The notes beneath the pieces were generated by a model. The model saw only the letters and a program-made list of their open reading frames with translations. It searched no databases and had not been told where the DNA came from. The translations under genes were made by a program, and so were the position numbers. Shown in pieces: positions 1 through 9,442 of a stretch of DNA of 63,522 nt. This DNA comes from Lysobacteraceae bacterium PS02065 (GTDB lineage: Bacteria; Pseudomonadota; Gammaproteobacteria; Xanthomonadales; Rhodanobacteraceae), in NCBI GenBank assembly GCA_029959555.1, contig JASCPI010000029.1, forward strand, positions 1 through 63,522, in the 5' to 3' direction. Position 1 is the stretch's first letter, and each line of letters starts with the position of its first letter.

Positions 1-2
1 GC

Positions 3-596
3 GGCGACGTGCGTGGTGCCGCGAGCGCGTCGGCGGCGGCGTTGGCGGGCTGGCCGGCGCGGGGTGCCGACGTGGAGCGCAACGCCGTCGCGCTGCTGCG
101 CCAGCGCAGCGCGCTCGCGAACGGCGAGGATGCCGCCGTGCCCGCCCTGTTTCCGCGCAGCGAGGTTCCGCCCACGGATACGCAGGAAGGCCCCGGACGT
201 GTCGCCGAGGCGATCGCGAACGCCGAATGGGCGGTACGGCGTGGCGATGCGGCCGCCGCGGAGTCGTGGTTCCGCGAAGCCATGTCGCGTGCGGACCGTC
301 GAGGCGTCCCGGCCGACCTCGTCGCCGTCGCGCTGGCCTGGACGCCGCACCTGCTGGCACGCCGGGACGAAGCACAGGCTGCCGTCGTCGTCGGTCGTGT
401 CGCGACCTGGGCCGCGCGCGACTACGACTGCGCGCTGCTGCAGGTGCGCCTGCTGCACGCGCTCGGGCGCCGCGAAGCGTGGCAGGCCGCGCTCGTCCAG
501 GCACGCGCGCTGGCCGGCGAGCGCGAGATTCCCGCCGAACTCGCCACGCTCGACGTACCGCCTGCGGCCGTGCGCATCAGTCAGGCGATCTCCTGA
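3..596 (+). CDS. C-terminal part of an alpha-helical (TPR-like) protein, 5' end outside window
   Basis: The reading frame is open from the left edge of the window to a TGA at 594-596, so this is a gene whose beginning is missing. The visible 195 or so residues are Ala/Arg-rich and helical. The segment around residues 70-185 (IANAEWAVRRGDAAAAESWF, later LLQVRLLHALGRREAWQAAL) has the spacing of degenerate tetratricopeptide helices. Such tails occur on winged-helix regulators and on Ser/Thr kinases in this group of bacteria. No catalytic or DNA-binding motif remains in the visible part, so no function is assigned. The gene is followed by about 360 bp without a convincing gene. Confidence 0.55.
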   Translation, partial: GDVRGAASASAAALAGWPARGADVERNAVALLRQRSALANGEDAAVPALFPRSEVPPTDTQEGPGRVAEAIANAEWAVRRGDAAAAESWFREAMSRADRRGVPADLVAVALAWTPHLLARRDEAQAAVVVGRVATWAARDYDCALLQVRLLHALGRREAWQAALVQARALAGEREIPAELATLDVPPAAVRISQAIS

Positions 597-954
597 CCCG
601 ACCCACCCGGAGCGTCGTGCTTCTCCACCGGCAGTCCGGCTGGAGCAGGAACGCGGACGACCGGCGCTGCGCCGTCGTGAAGCATCTCCGCGCTGCGCAG
701 GGATGAAGGCGCGAGCGCCGGCGCAGAACGAAAATCCTAAGGCGAACTCGGTCCGCGTCGCGCCTGCAAGGACGACGTGGGGAAGAGGGGTGATGCCCGG
801 GACCGCGCCGCGGGATGGCTCCGCATGCCCTGCGCCGAAGCATCCCTGGAGCGCATCGCTGCGGCCCTTGTCATGTGTTTGTAGCGCCGATGGAGTGCCG
901 CCTTGGCGAGCGGGATCGAGACTCGGCCTACCGTGCCAGCCCCGGAGTCCCGCG
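597..954. other. Intergenic stretch, no gene recognised
   Basis: These 358 bp lie between the truncated first gene and the FG-GAP protein. The reading frame of the FG-GAP gene stays open through here, but the encoded residues are Arg/Pro-rich and look like out-of-frame GC-rich DNA. A proper signal peptide begins only at 955. I see no hairpin, RNA gene or repeat that stands out. The promoter of the FG-GAP gene is presumably here. Confidence 0.4.
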
Positions 955-3273
955 ATGCCCGTCCCGCATTCCTTCCTCGCGCCACTTGGCGCATTCGTCG
1001 CCACCGCGCTCGCCGCGGGCACCGTGCAGGCCGCCCCGCAGGGAGGCGTGACGCTGCGCTTCGATGCCGGCGGCATCACCGTCAACAACTGCTGCTTCGC
1101 GAACACGATGGCGTCGGCCGACGTGAACGGCGACGGGCGCCCCGATCTCGTCACCGGCAACGGCTTCAGCAGCGACATCTCGGTGCTGCTCGCGCAGCCG
1201 GGCGGCGGCTTCGCCGATCCCGTGCCGGTCACGCTGGGCAACGTCGAGGTCGGCTACGTCGCGGTCGCGCTCGCCGACCTCGACGGTGACGGCCACGTCG
1301 ATCTGGTCGCCAACGGGTACGCGGCAGGCCAGGTCGAGACCTGGCGCGGCGACGGCCAAGGCGGCTTCACCCCTTCGACCACGCTCACCGAATCCGGCAG
1401 CGGCGGTGTCTGGACGCGTGCACTCGCGGTCGCCGACATCGACGGCGACGGCCATCCCGACATCATCGCGGGCAGCCGCGAGGCCGAACGCATCGTCGTG
1501 TTCCGCGGCGACGGCGCCGGAGCGTTCGCGGCGCCGCAGGCCTACGTCGTCGGCGCCGGTCCTGTCGCGATCGTCGCGCGCGACCTCGACGGCGACGGCC
1601 ACGTCGACCTCGCCGTCGCGAATGCCGAGTCGCTGGACATCACCGTCCTGCGCGGCAGCGCCACGGGCACGTTCACGCAGGCGCAGACGATTCCGCTCGG
1701 CGCCTCGACGCAGCCGGCCTCCCTCGCGGTGGGCGACCTCGATGGCGACGGCCATCTGGACCTCGCCACCGCCAACGCGATCGTCGACGAGTGGGGCTTC
1801 CCGTCGCCGGATGTGCCCGGTTCGGCATCGGTCGTGCGCGGCACGGCCTCCGGTGTGTTCGCCGCAGCGCAGTCGCATGCGATCGGTGAAGGCGGCGGTC
1901 GCGGCCAGACCATCGCGATCGCCGACGTGACCGCGGACGGTGTCGCCGACCTCGTCATCACGCGGCCGATCTCGAACCACGTCGCCGTGCTCGCCGGCGA
2001 CGGCAGCGGCGGCCTGCTCGACGCGGTGCTGCTGCCGACGTCGGTCGGACCGACCTCGCTCGTGGTCGTCGACGCGAACGGCGACGGCCATGTCGATGTC
2101 GTCGCCGGCAATGCGGTCAGTGCGAACCTGTCGATCCTGCCCGGCAACGGCCAGGGCATGGTCGGCTTCCGCCGCCAGGCCGCGGTCGGCCGCTATCCGC
2201 ACGCGATCGTGACGGGCGACTTCGACGGCGACGGCCACATGGACGTCGCCACGGCGAACCTGGATTCGAACGACGTCTCGATCCTGCTCGGCCACGGCGA
2301 CGGCACGTTCGCCCCCGAGGTGCGCCATACGGTCGGCATGTCGCCGGTGTCGATCACCGCCGGCGACCTCGACGGCGACGGGCATCCGGATCTCGTGGCC
2401 GGCAACCTCGGCGGCGGTTCGGTCTCGGTGCTGCGCGGCAACGGCACGGGCGGCTTCGCGAACGCCGTGGCGTATCCGGTCGGACAGGGCTTCGAGGGCC
2501 CGTACGCGATCGTGATCGGCGACGCGAACGGCGACGGGCGCGCCGACATCGCGACGGCGAACTCGAGCTTCGAGAGCGACAGCGTGTCGTATCTCGCCGG
2601 CAACGCGCAGGGCGGCTTCGCGCCCGCGCTGACGCTGCCGGTCGGACCGGCAGCGGGCTACATGGTGAACGGCCTCGTGTTCGCCGACGTCACCGGCGAC
2701 GGCCATGCCGATCTCGTCACCGCGAACGGCGGCAACGACACCGTGTCGCTGCTCGTCGGCAATGGCGCGGGCCAGTTCGCCGCTGCGCAGATCCTCGAAG
2801 GCGAGGGTGGCCCGGTCATCGTGCGTGCGGCTGACGTGACCGGCGACGGCATCGTCGATCTCGTCACCGTGAACCAGTACGGCCACAGCATCTCGGTGTT
2901 CGCGGGCGCAGGCAACGGCGCGTTCGCGGCACCCGTGAGCCATGCGATCTACCCGGCGCAGGTCAATTACGAGTACGAGCCGTGGGCCTGGGGCATGGTG
3001 CTCGCCGACCTCGACGGCGACGGCATCGCCGACGTCGCCACGGCCAACACGCAGAACGACACCGTGTCGGTGCTGGTCGGCGACGGATCCGGCGGATTCT
3101 CCACGCCGCTCATCGTCGGCACCGGCGCGCATCCGGGTTCGATCGCGGTCGCCGACCTCGACGGCGATGGACGTCCGGACCTCCTCACGGCCAATCGCCA
3201 GAACAACAATGTCTCGGTGCTGCGCAACCGGGCGGCCGATGCCGACACGATCTTCGCCGACGGCTTCGACTGA
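955..3273 (+). CDS. Secreted FG-GAP/VCBS repeat beta-propeller protein with IFADGFD C-terminus
   Basis: About 772 residues. The ATG at 955 is chosen because it begins a clean signal peptide (hydrophobic stretch to about residue 22, ending TVQAAP). The rest is a ladder of about 14 calcium-binding-type repeats of the form D-x-D/N-G-D-G-x-x-D-[LIV], spaced about 45-55 residues apart (DLDGDGHVDLV is typical). This is the FG-GAP/VCBS family that folds into beta-propellers, as in integrin-alpha-like surface proteins. The architecture suggests an extracellular or surface-bound adhesion or binding protein, with no enzyme motif. The protein ends ...DADTIFADGFD, the same tail as the secreted protease encoded at 4163-6937. 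One or two of the repeats (for example DVTADGVADL) are degenerate. The ligand is unknown. Confidence 0.88.
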   Translation: MPVPHSFLAPLGAFVATALAAGTVQAAPQGGVTLRFDAGGITVNNCCFANTMASADVNGDGRPDLVTGNGFSSDISVLLAQPGGGFADPVPVTLGNVEVGYVAVALADLDGDGHVDLVANGYAAGQVETWRGDGQGGFTPSTTLTESGSGGVWTRALAVADIDGDGHPDIIAGSREAERIVVFRGDGAGAFAAPQAYVVGAGPVAIVARDLDGDGHVDLAVANAESLDITVLRGSATGTFTQAQTIPLGASTQPASLAVGDLDGDGHLDLATANAIVDEWGFPSPDVPGSASVVRGTASGVFAAAQSHAIGEGGGRGQTIAIADVTADGVADLVITRPISNHVAVLAGDGSGGLLDAVLLPTSVGPTSLVVVDANGDGHVDVVAGNAVSANLSILPGNGQGMVGFRRQAAVGRYPHAIVTGDFDGDGHMDVATANLDSNDVSILLGHGDGTFAPEVRHTVGMSPVSITAGDLDGDGHPDLVAGNLGGGSVSVLRGNGTGGFANAVAYPVGQGFEGPYAIVIGDANGDGRADIATANSSFESDSVSYLAGNAQGGFAPALTLPVGPAAGYMVNGLVFADVTGDGHADLVTANGGNDTVSLLVGNGAGQFAAAQILEGEGGPVIVRAADVTGDGIVDLVTVNQYGHSISVFAGAGNGAFAAPVSHAIYPAQVNYEYEPWAWGMVLADLDGDGIADVATANTQNDTVSVLVGDGSGGFSTPLIVGTGAHPGSIAVADLDGDGRPDLLTANRQNNNVSVLRNRAADADTIFADGFD

Positions 3274-3493
3274 ACGGAACACGACGCGCGCCTGACTGCA
3301 CGGCGAACGGCGGTCGCCGTGTCGTCGCGTGGTCAGGTGGCGGTCAATCCGCGGCCGCTACAACACGGGTGACTCCAACGCCATCGCGTCGCGAAAGCTG
3401 CGGAACCCGCACAGAGGCATGCTGTGTGCGTGGACGTGGTCGGCGTCGGGGAAGTCCGGGCGAGGTGCCCGGGCCGCCACCCGGAGAACCGCC

Positions 3494-4066
3494 ATGTTCG
3501 CCCGTATCGCCTCCACCACCGCCGGCATCCTGCTCGCCTCGCTCGCATGCGCGCCCGTGCTCGCGGCCTCGCGTGCCGAGGCGATCACGGCCTTCGACAC
3601 CGTCAAGGACGTGCTGCAGCATCCACGCTGCCAGAATTGCCACATTCCCGGTGATGCGCCGTTGCAGTTCGACGAGGGCCGGGTCCACGCGCAGCTCGTG
3701 AAGCGTGGCGAGGAAGGCAAGGGGGCGCCGGGACTGCCGTGCTCGACCTGCCATGGCGAGAAGAATCTTCCCGCGAGCTACGGCGACCATGTGCCGCCCG
3801 GTGCGCCGAACTGGCACCTGCCTCCGCCCGACCACAAGATGGTGTTCATCGGCCTCGACGCACCCGCGCTGTGCAAAGGGCTCAAGGATCCGAAGAAGAA
3901 CGGCGGCAAGGACCTCGAGGCGTTGCTCGAGCACGTGCGCTCGGATGGCCTCGTGCTGTGGGGCTGGAACCCGGGACAGGGGCGCGAGGCCGTGCCGGTG
4001 CCGCACGACCGCTTCGTCGCGGCCTTCAAGCAGTGGACCGATGCCGGCGCGCCATGCCCGGGTTGA
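3494..4066 (+). CDS. Periplasmic two-CxxCH (c-type cytochrome-like) protein
   Basis: 190 residues from the ATG at 3494, beginning with a signal peptide (residues 1-24, ending VLAAS). Two haem-c attachment motifs are visible, CQNCH at 46-50 and CSTCH at 83-87, set in a Pro-rich body (PPGAPNWHLPPPDHKM) with a conserved-looking WGWNPGQGR near the C-terminus. Relatives are often annotated as 'isoquinoline 1-oxidoreductase subunit', but no oxidoreductase large subunit is nearby, so that name should not be trusted. The likely role is periplasmic electron transfer or sensing with one or two covalently bound haems. The gene stands alone, and a strong hairpin follows 45 bp after its stop. Confidence 0.8.
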   Translation: MFARIASTTAGILLASLACAPVLAASRAEAITAFDTVKDVLQHPRCQNCHIPGDAPLQFDEGRVHAQLVKRGEEGKGAPGLPCSTCHGEKNLPASYGDHVPPGAPNWHLPPPDHKMVFIGLDAPALCKGLKDPKKNGGKDLEALLEHVRSDGLVLWGWNPGQGREAVPVPHDRFVAAFKQWTDAGAPCPG

Positions 4067-4111
4067 GGGCCACGGTGGCCCAGGCGCCGATCGAAAGCGA
4101 ATGAAAAGAAG

Positions 4112-4140
4112 AAGGGGCGCCGAAGCGCCCCTTCCGTTTT
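4112..4140. terminator. Bidirectional rho-independent terminator
   Basis: Perfect 9-bp stem AAGGGGCGC / GCGCCCCTT with a CGAA tetraloop, followed on the + strand by CCGTTTT and on the - strand by a TTCTTTTC stretch. It lies between the cytochrome-like gene (+) and the convergent protease gene (-) and can serve both. Confidence 0.8.
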
Positions 4141-4162
4141 CAGGTTCGCACCCGTGCCGCCC

Positions 4163-6937
4163 TTACGGGAGGCCGTCGAAGCCGTCGGCGAAGATCGGAT
4201 CGGCGAGCACCGCGCAGCTCGTCACGTTGATGTCGTCGACATACCAGCCTTCCTTCGAGACCGACGAGTCGGTGCCGAGGCGGAAGCGCAGGTTGATCGT
4301 CTGGCCCGCGTACGCGCCGAGATCGACGAGCACCGGGCCCGTCGTGTACGGACGCGCCGGATCGTCACACCAGCCCGAGAGTCCCGCGAGCGGGTTGCCG
4401 TACTGGCCGCTGATCGCGCCGCGATAAGCGCCGCCGCCGATGATGCTCGCGCCGGGCACGGGCGTGAACGACGTGCCGCCGTCGGTCGACACCTCGAGCG
4501 CACCGCCATCCCAGCACGCGGTGGCACCGCTCTGCTCGATCTGGCGCCAGTTCTGGAAGCTCAGGGTCAGCGGCTGCTGGCCCGTCGGCAGCGCGATCGC
4601 CGGCGAGATCAGGCGCTGATCGCTGACGGTGGCGATGTTCGGCGCGAACCACGCGTGCGTGCCCGAGTTCGGGCGCGCGGTGCTGCGCGTCCACGTGCTC
4701 GCCCCCGTGCTGCCGGTCGTCGTCCAGCCGTTGACGCCGCCGTCGACATTGTCGGCGAACACGCTGAGCTGGGTCTGGCCGTCTGCGCACTGGCCGGGCG
4801 CCGCGACCGTCTTGAACGAGTACACGGCCGAGGTCGGCGCGGCACCGCAGTAGTTGGTCGCGCCGACGCGCCAGTAGTACGTCGTGTTGCCGGTCAGCGG
4901 CGTCGTGAGCGTGTAGCTCGTGCCGGTGACGACCTGGTCGAGCACCACGGTCGTGAAGCCCGCATCCGTCGCGATCTCGAGCCGGTACGTGTTCGCGGCA
5001 CCGCCCGTGCCGGCAGCCCAGCTCAGCGTCGGCGTGAAGCCGACACCGAGATCGCCGTTGCCGGGAGCCGTCGGTGAGGCCGCGCCCGGCGACGAGCTGC
5101 TGAGGCCGAACGGAATCGTGACCGGGAACGTGTCGCCGCCGGCGGTGCCGGTGACCACGACGCTGTAGTTGCCCGCGGTCGCTGCGCCGAGGCCCGACAC
5201 GGTCAGCGTCGCGCTGCCCGGCGGTGTCAGCGGATTCGGTGCGACCGCTGCCGTGCTGCCGGTCGGCGCGCCGGTGATCGCGAGTGCGATCGGCGTGGTG
5301 AAACCGGCATCGGCGGTCGCGTCGATCGACACGGTCGTGCTGCCCGCGGTCGCGCAGACACCGACCGAGGTCGGGTTCGCCGCGAGGCGGAACGCCGACG
5401 AGCCGATGCCGTCGATGAAGTCGGGCGCGCCGCCGACCGGATCCAGATAGTCCTTGAGGCGCGTGGTCGGCGTGCCGAGACCTTCCCATGCGTGGGCGAT
5501 CTTGCCGTACTCGTCGGACAGGCTCGAACCGGTGGCGCCGCAGAACGACGCGCCGCCGCTGAGCACGCCGACGAGGCGCTGGCTCGCGTTGTACAGCGGC
5601 GAGCCCGAAGAGCCGCCCTCGGTGACGCTCGGCGGCAGCGCGCCACCGGCCGGGAAGGCCGGCAGGTTCGGCGGGGTGGGATCCCACATCACGCGCCAGT
5701 GCACGCCGTTCGACGCGGCGATGCTGCCCGACACCATGTTCTGTTCGATGAAGGTGATGCGCTTCTCGTCGACACCCGGGTGGTGGATGCTCGCGCACAG
5801 GCCGGTCGTCTGCGTGATGTCGGACGGCGCCGAGCAGGTCGAGGCGACGTCACGGCGGTCCCAGCCGGCCCAGTACAGGTTGAACGCGGGATTCGCCGGC
5901 TGGTTGAGCTGGACGATCGTGTTGTCCGAGCACTGCGTGCCGTTGGTGCAGCCGCCGCCGCCGAACGGATTGATCGTCGCGGCGAGGAAGGTCGCACCGG
6001 TGTTGGTGATGTTCGGGTCGCGGGTGACGACGACGCCGCTCGCGGCAGAGCCCGGGCGACGGCAGGTCGGCGACTCATAGTTCCAGTAGACCACCATCGA
6101 AGCCGCGCTCGCGGCCGTCACGCCGCAGTGCGTCGCCGTCATGAACAGCATGCGGCGGTCGTTGGCCGTGTTGTTCACGAGGGAGCCCGTGCATGCGTCC
6201 ACGCCGCTGCGCGAGTAGGCGCCGACCGAGCGGCGCGGCAGGTTCCAGGGATCGCCCTCGCTGAGGCAGGTCACGTCGGTGTTGCACGAGCCCGAGCGGA
6301 TGCCCCCTTCGGTCTTGCAGGCCTTGCCTTCGCCGTTGGTCTCGAGATCGGGCTGCGCATAGCCTTTCACGGCCGTGCCGAAGCCGCGGTAGCCCTGGTT
6401 GATCTTGGTCAGTTCGAGCAGGACCTGGCCCTTGCGGACGGTCGGCACCTCGAGCTCGACGACCACGTCGGCGCGATCGATGATCGGCGTCCACAGCTGC
6501 TCGGCATCGTTGTTGTGGAACGACGTGTACGGGCCCGCCGAGACGCTGCGGTCGGCCGCGTAGATGAACAGGCGGGCATCATCGGGCAGGCGGAAGCGCG
6601 TGAAGCCGAAGTTGAACGATGCGGTCTCCTTGCCGGTGACGCGCAGGCGCCAGAGGCTCGTCGCGCCACGTTCCTCCCAGGTGCCGCCCGAGAGCGGCGT
6701 GATGGCGACGTCGTTGGCGACCGCGAACCGCGGCGGCTTGCCGGCGGCTTCGTTGAAGAGGTCTTCCTCGGCCAGCGTGACGAGGTCGAGTGCCTCGTAG
6801 CTGCGTGTCGCGACCGCATCGAGCGAGGCAGCGGCCTCGTTCCACGTCAACGGTCGAGGTTGGTCGGCCGCGGATGCGGCCACACCGGTCAAGGCGAGCG
6901 CGAGTGCGCCGGCCAGCGTGAGAGCTCTCATGATCAT
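4163..6937 (-). CDS. Secreted lysyl endopeptidase-like serine protease with C-terminal adhesion domains
   Basis: 924 residues from the ATG at 6937, with a GGGG Shine-Dalgarno-like run at 6942-6945. An in-frame ATG at 6931 is equally plausible. Residues 1-24 are a signal peptide and about 25-215 a propeptide. The catalytic domain resembles Achromobacter/Lysobacter lysyl endopeptidase (family S1): VGAYSRSG, GSLVNNTANDRRM, TATHCG with His270, Asp338 in CSDNT, Ser444 in GGSSGSP. Asp475 in SDEYG matches the residue that gives Lys specificity. The His that stacks on Trp near the active site of the Achromobacter enzyme appears to be Ser here (LSGG instead of LHGG). After about residue 500 come an Ig-like segment, a Fn3-like segment (about 600-690) and a MAM/jelly-roll-like domain (about 700-905) with WYVDDINV. 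The C-terminus is ADPIFADGFDGLP. It probably leaves the cell by type II secretion. Confidence 0.88.
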   Translation of the reverse strand: MIMRALTLAGALALALTGVAASAADQPRPLTWNEAAASLDAVATRSYEALDLVTLAEEDLFNEAAGKPPRFAVANDVAITPLSGGTWEERGATSLWRLRVTGKETASFNFGFTRFRLPDDARLFIYAADRSVSAGPYTSFHNNDAEQLWTPIIDRADVVVELEVPTVRKGQVLLELTKINQGYRGFGTAVKGYAQPDLETNGEGKACKTEGGIRSGSCNTDVTCLSEGDPWNLPRRSVGAYSRSGVDACTGSLVNNTANDRRMLFMTATHCGVTAASAASMVVYWNYESPTCRRPGSAASGVVVTRDPNITNTGATFLAATINPFGGGGCTNGTQCSDNTIVQLNQPANPAFNLYWAGWDRRDVASTCSAPSDITQTTGLCASIHHPGVDEKRITFIEQNMVSGSIAASNGVHWRVMWDPTPPNLPAFPAGGALPPSVTEGGSSGSPLYNASQRLVGVLSGGASFCGATGSSLSDEYGKIAHAWEGLGTPTTRLKDYLDPVGGAPDFIDGIGSSAFRLAANPTSVGVCATAGSTTVSIDATADAGFTTPIALAITGAPTGSTAAVAPNPLTPPGSATLTVSGLGAATAGNYSVVVTGTAGGDTFPVTIPFGLSSSSPGAASPTAPGNGDLGVGFTPTLSWAAGTGGAANTYRLEIATDAGFTTVVLDQVVTGTSYTLTTPLTGNTTYYWRVGATNYCGAAPTSAVYSFKTVAAPGQCADGQTQLSVFADNVDGGVNGWTTTGSTGASTWTRSTARPNSGTHAWFAPNIATVSDQRLISPAIALPTGQQPLTLSFQNWRQIEQSGATACWDGGALEVSTDGGTSFTPVPGASIIGGGAYRGAISGQYGNPLAGLSGWCDDPARPYTTGPVLVDLGAYAGQTINLRFRLGTDSSVSKEGWYVDDINVTSCAVLADPIFADGFDGLP

Positions 6938-7055
6938 CACACCCCAAGTCTGTGTATGGATCGGAACCGCCCCTGTGCGGTCGACGCTACCACAGACTTC
7001 CGGCATGAACGGCGGTCGCGCGTCGCGCTTTGCACGCGACGCGCACCGTTCGCCG

Positions 7056-7086
7056 GCGTACGTGCCCGATCGCAGGGCACGTACGC
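7056..7086 (-). terminator. Hairpin just after glnA
   Basis: Perfect 12-bp inverted repeat GCGTACGTGCCC / GGGCACGTACGC with a 7-nt loop, starting 7 bp after the glnA stop codon. There is no T-run after the stem, so it is either a weak or factor-assisted terminator or a 3'-end stabiliser that separates glnA from the protease gene downstream. Confidence 0.55.
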
Positions 7087-7092
7087 GCGAGG

Positions 7093-8502
7093 TCAGATCG
7101 AGTAGTACATCTGGTACTCGAGCGGATGCGTCGAGGCGCGGAACTTCGTCACCTCCTGCATCTTGAGGTCGATGTAACCGTCGATGAAGTCGTCCGAGAA
7201 CACGCCGCCCGCGGTCAGGAACGCACGGTCCGCGTCGAGTGCGGCGAGCGCCTGGTCGAGCGAATGGCAGACGGTCGGGATGTTCTTCTCCTCCTCGGGC
7301 GGCAGGTCGTAGAGGTCCTTGTCCGACGGTGCGCCGGGATCGATCTTGTTGAGGATGCCGTCGAGACCGGCCATGAGCAGTGCCGCGAACGTGAGATAGC
7401 CGCTGTTGACCGGATCGGGGAAGCGGATCTCGATGCGGCGTCCCTTCGGGCTGTGCACGAACGGGATGCGGCAGCTCGCCGAGCGGTTGCGCGCCGAGTA
7501 GGCCAGCATGACCGGTGCCTCGAAGCCCGGCACGAGGCGCTTGTAGCTGTTGGTCGTCGAATTCGCGAACGCGTTGATCGCGCGTGCATGCTTGAAGATG
7601 CCGCCGATGTACCAGAGCGCGGTCTGCGAAAGACCGCCGTAGAGGTCGCCCGCGAAAAGGTTGGTGCCGCCCTTCGACAGCGACTGGTGCACGTGCATGC
7701 CGGAGCCGTTGTCGCCGACCAGCGGCTTGGGCATGAAGCTCACGGTCTTGCCGTACTGGTGCGCGACGTTGCGCACGACGTACTTCATCGTGATGAGTTC
7801 GTCGGCCTTCTTCACGAGCGTGTTGAAGCGCGTGCCGATCTCGCACTGGCCGGCCGTGGCGACCTCGTGGTGGTGCACCTCGACGACCTGGCCGAGCTGC
7901 TCGAGCACCTTGCACATCTCGCCGCGCAGGTCCTGGAACGAATCGACCGGCGGGACCGGGAAGTAGCCGCCCTTGATGCCCGGGCGATGGCCGCTGTTGC
8001 CGCCCTCGATGCGGTCGCGCGACGACCACGCGGCTTCCTCGGAGTTGACCTCGAAGAACACCTTGCCCATGTCGTTCTGCCAGCGCACCGAGTCGAACAC
8101 GAAGAACTCGGGCTCCGGACCGAAGAACGCCGTGTCGGCGATGCCGGTCGACTTCAGGAATGCCTCGGCGCGGCGCGCGACCGAGCGCGGGTCGCGCGAG
8201 TAGGCCTGCATCGTGTGCGGCTCGAGCACGTCGCAGGTGATGACCAGCGTCGGGTCCGCCATGAACGGATCGATGATCGCGGTCGACGGATCCGGCATGA
8301 GCACCATGTCGGACTCGTTGATGCCCTTCCAGCCCGCGATCGAGGAGCCGTCGAACATCTTGCCGTCCTCGAAGAACGCGTCGTCGACCGAATGCGCGGG
8401 GAACGTCACGTGATGCTGCTTGCCGAGCATGTCGGTGAAGCGCAGGTCGACGAAGGTGATGTCGTTGTCCTTGATGAGCTGGAGCACGTTCGAAGCGGAC
8501 AT
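7093..8502 (-). CDS. glnA: Type I glutamine synthetase
   Basis: 469 residues, the usual length of dodecameric GSI-beta. It condenses glutamate and ammonia with ATP in the cytoplasm and is the central step of ammonium assimilation. Visible signatures are the N-terminal latch region ([18 protein letters not shown]), [17 protein letters not shown], the metal-ligand segment [24 protein letters not shown], the loop [10 protein letters not shown], and the adenylylation site DLYDLPPEE with Tyr398, which implies control by GlnE adenylylation. The start ATG at 8502 has AGGA 8 nt upstream. glnK, glnB and ntrBC are not adjacent. The divergent uppP gene shares the upstream region, in which I could not recognise a convincing sigma-54 promoter or NtrC site. 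Confidence 0.97.
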   Translation of the reverse strand: MSASNVLQLIKDNDITFVDLRFTDMLGKQHHVTFPAHSVDDAFFEDGKMFDGSSIAGWKGINESDMVLMPDPSTAIIDPFMADPTLVITCDVLEPHTMQAYSRDPRSVARRAEAFLKSTGIADTAFFGPEPEFFVFDSVRWQNDMGKVFFEVNSEEAAWSSRDRIEGGNSGHRPGIKGGYFPVPPVDSFQDLRGEMCKVLEQLGQVVEVHHHEVATAGQCEIGTRFNTLVKKADELITMKYVVRNVAHQYGKTVSFMPKPLVGDNGSGMHVHQSLSKGGTNLFAGDLYGGLSQTALWYIGGIFKHARAINAFANSTTNSYKRLVPGFEAPVMLAYSARNRSASCRIPFVHSPKGRRIEIRFPDPVNSGYLTFAALLMAGLDGILNKIDPGAPSDKDLYDLPPEEEKNIPTVCHSLDQALAALDADRAFLTAGGVFSDDFIDGYIDLKMQEVTKFRASTHPLEYQMYYSI

Positions 8503-8656
8503 GGTGGATCCTCAGGAAGTAAAGACGCCGCGCGCGACGGCGCCGGGCGCGGCGGGGGCGCGATTGTCGCACCGAAGGGTGGCGAAACCATGTCGCAGTG
8601 CATGAAGACAGCGCATCTGGCCTATGCTTGCGGATCGCCCCGCCGGACCGCCGTTC

Positions 8657-9442
8657 GTGCCCGACCTGATCAACGTCATCCTCCTCGGCATCATCGAGGG
8701 CCTCACCGAATTCCTGCCGATCTCGAGCACCGGTCATTTGCTGATCGCCCAGCACTGGCTCGGCGAGCGCTCCGACACCTTCACGATCGTGATCCAGGCC
8801 GGCGCGATCCTCGCGGTGACGCTGGTCTACTGGCGGCGCCTGTGGGAACTGGCGACGAACTGGCGCGAGCCGCGCAACCGCGATTACCTGGCCAAGCTCG
8901 GTGTCGCGTTCGGCATCACCGCGGTGCTCGGTTTCGCGGTCACGCGACTCGGTTTCGAGCTGCCCGATGCGGTCGTGCCGATCGCGGTCGCGCTGATCCT
9001 CGGCGGCTTCTGGATCCTCGCCGCCGAACGCATCACGCGCTCGCGGCCGGCCAGTGACGTGATCACGTGGAAGGTCGCGATCCTCGTCGGCCTCGCGCAG
9101 ATCGTCGCGGCGATCTTCCCGGGAACGTCGCGCTCGGCCGCGACGATCTTCACGGCGATGCTCGCGGGCGCCAACAACCGCCCGGCCGCGACCGAGTTCG
9201 CGTTCCTCGTCGGCATCCCGACCATGTACGCGGCCAGCGGCTACCAGATCCTCAAGCAGCTGCTCGGCGGCCACACGCAGGAGGACTGGGTCGGCCTCGG
9301 CGTCGCCTTCGTCGCCGCGACGATCACCGGCTTCATCGCCGTGCGCTGGCTGCTCGGCTACATCAAGGGCCACAGTTACGCGCCGTTCGCGATCTACCGC
9401 ATCGTGTTCGGCGTGATCCTGCTCGTGGCGGTGCCGTGGTGA
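8657..9442 (+). CDS. uppP: Undecaprenyl-diphosphate phosphatase
   Basis: Integral membrane enzyme of the BacA/UppP family that dephosphorylates undecaprenyl diphosphate to recycle the lipid carrier for peptidoglycan and surface polysaccharides. Overexpression confers bacitracin resistance in other bacteria. Both family signatures are present: EGLTEFLPISSTGH near the N-terminus and PGTSRSAAT in the middle, with about eight hydrophobic segments. I chose the GTG at 8657 (261 residues, MPDLINVILLG...), because it matches the usual N-terminus of Xanthomonas homologues. An in-frame ATG at 8624 would add 11 residues of unusual composition. It is a single gene, divergent from glnA. Confidence 0.95.
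   Translation: MPDLINVILLGIIEGLTEFLPISSTGHLLIAQHWLGERSDTFTIVIQAGAILAVTLVYWRRLWELATNWREPRNRDYLAKLGVAFGITAVLGFAVTRLGFELPDAVVPIAVALILGGFWILAAERITRSRPASDVITWKVAILVGLAQIVAAIFPGTSRSAATIFTAMLAGANNRPAATEFAFLVGIPTMYAASGYQILKQLLGGHTQEDWVGLGVAFVAATITGFIAVRWLLGYIKGHSYAPFAIYRIVFGVILLVAVPW

Noticed and set aside
8503..8656. Possible NtrC site or sigma-54 promoter for glnA
   Set aside because: A TGCAC...GGTT-like pair can be found on the minus strand, but the spacing is wrong for an NtrC site and no TGGC-N7-TTGC element lies at a suitable distance.
4163..9373. A single minus-strand open frame of more than 1,700 codons
   Set aside because: Its upper part is antisense to uppP and out of frame with glnA, with Arg/His/Asp-rich nonsense composition. 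Only the part below 6937 starts with a signal peptide and matches a protease family.
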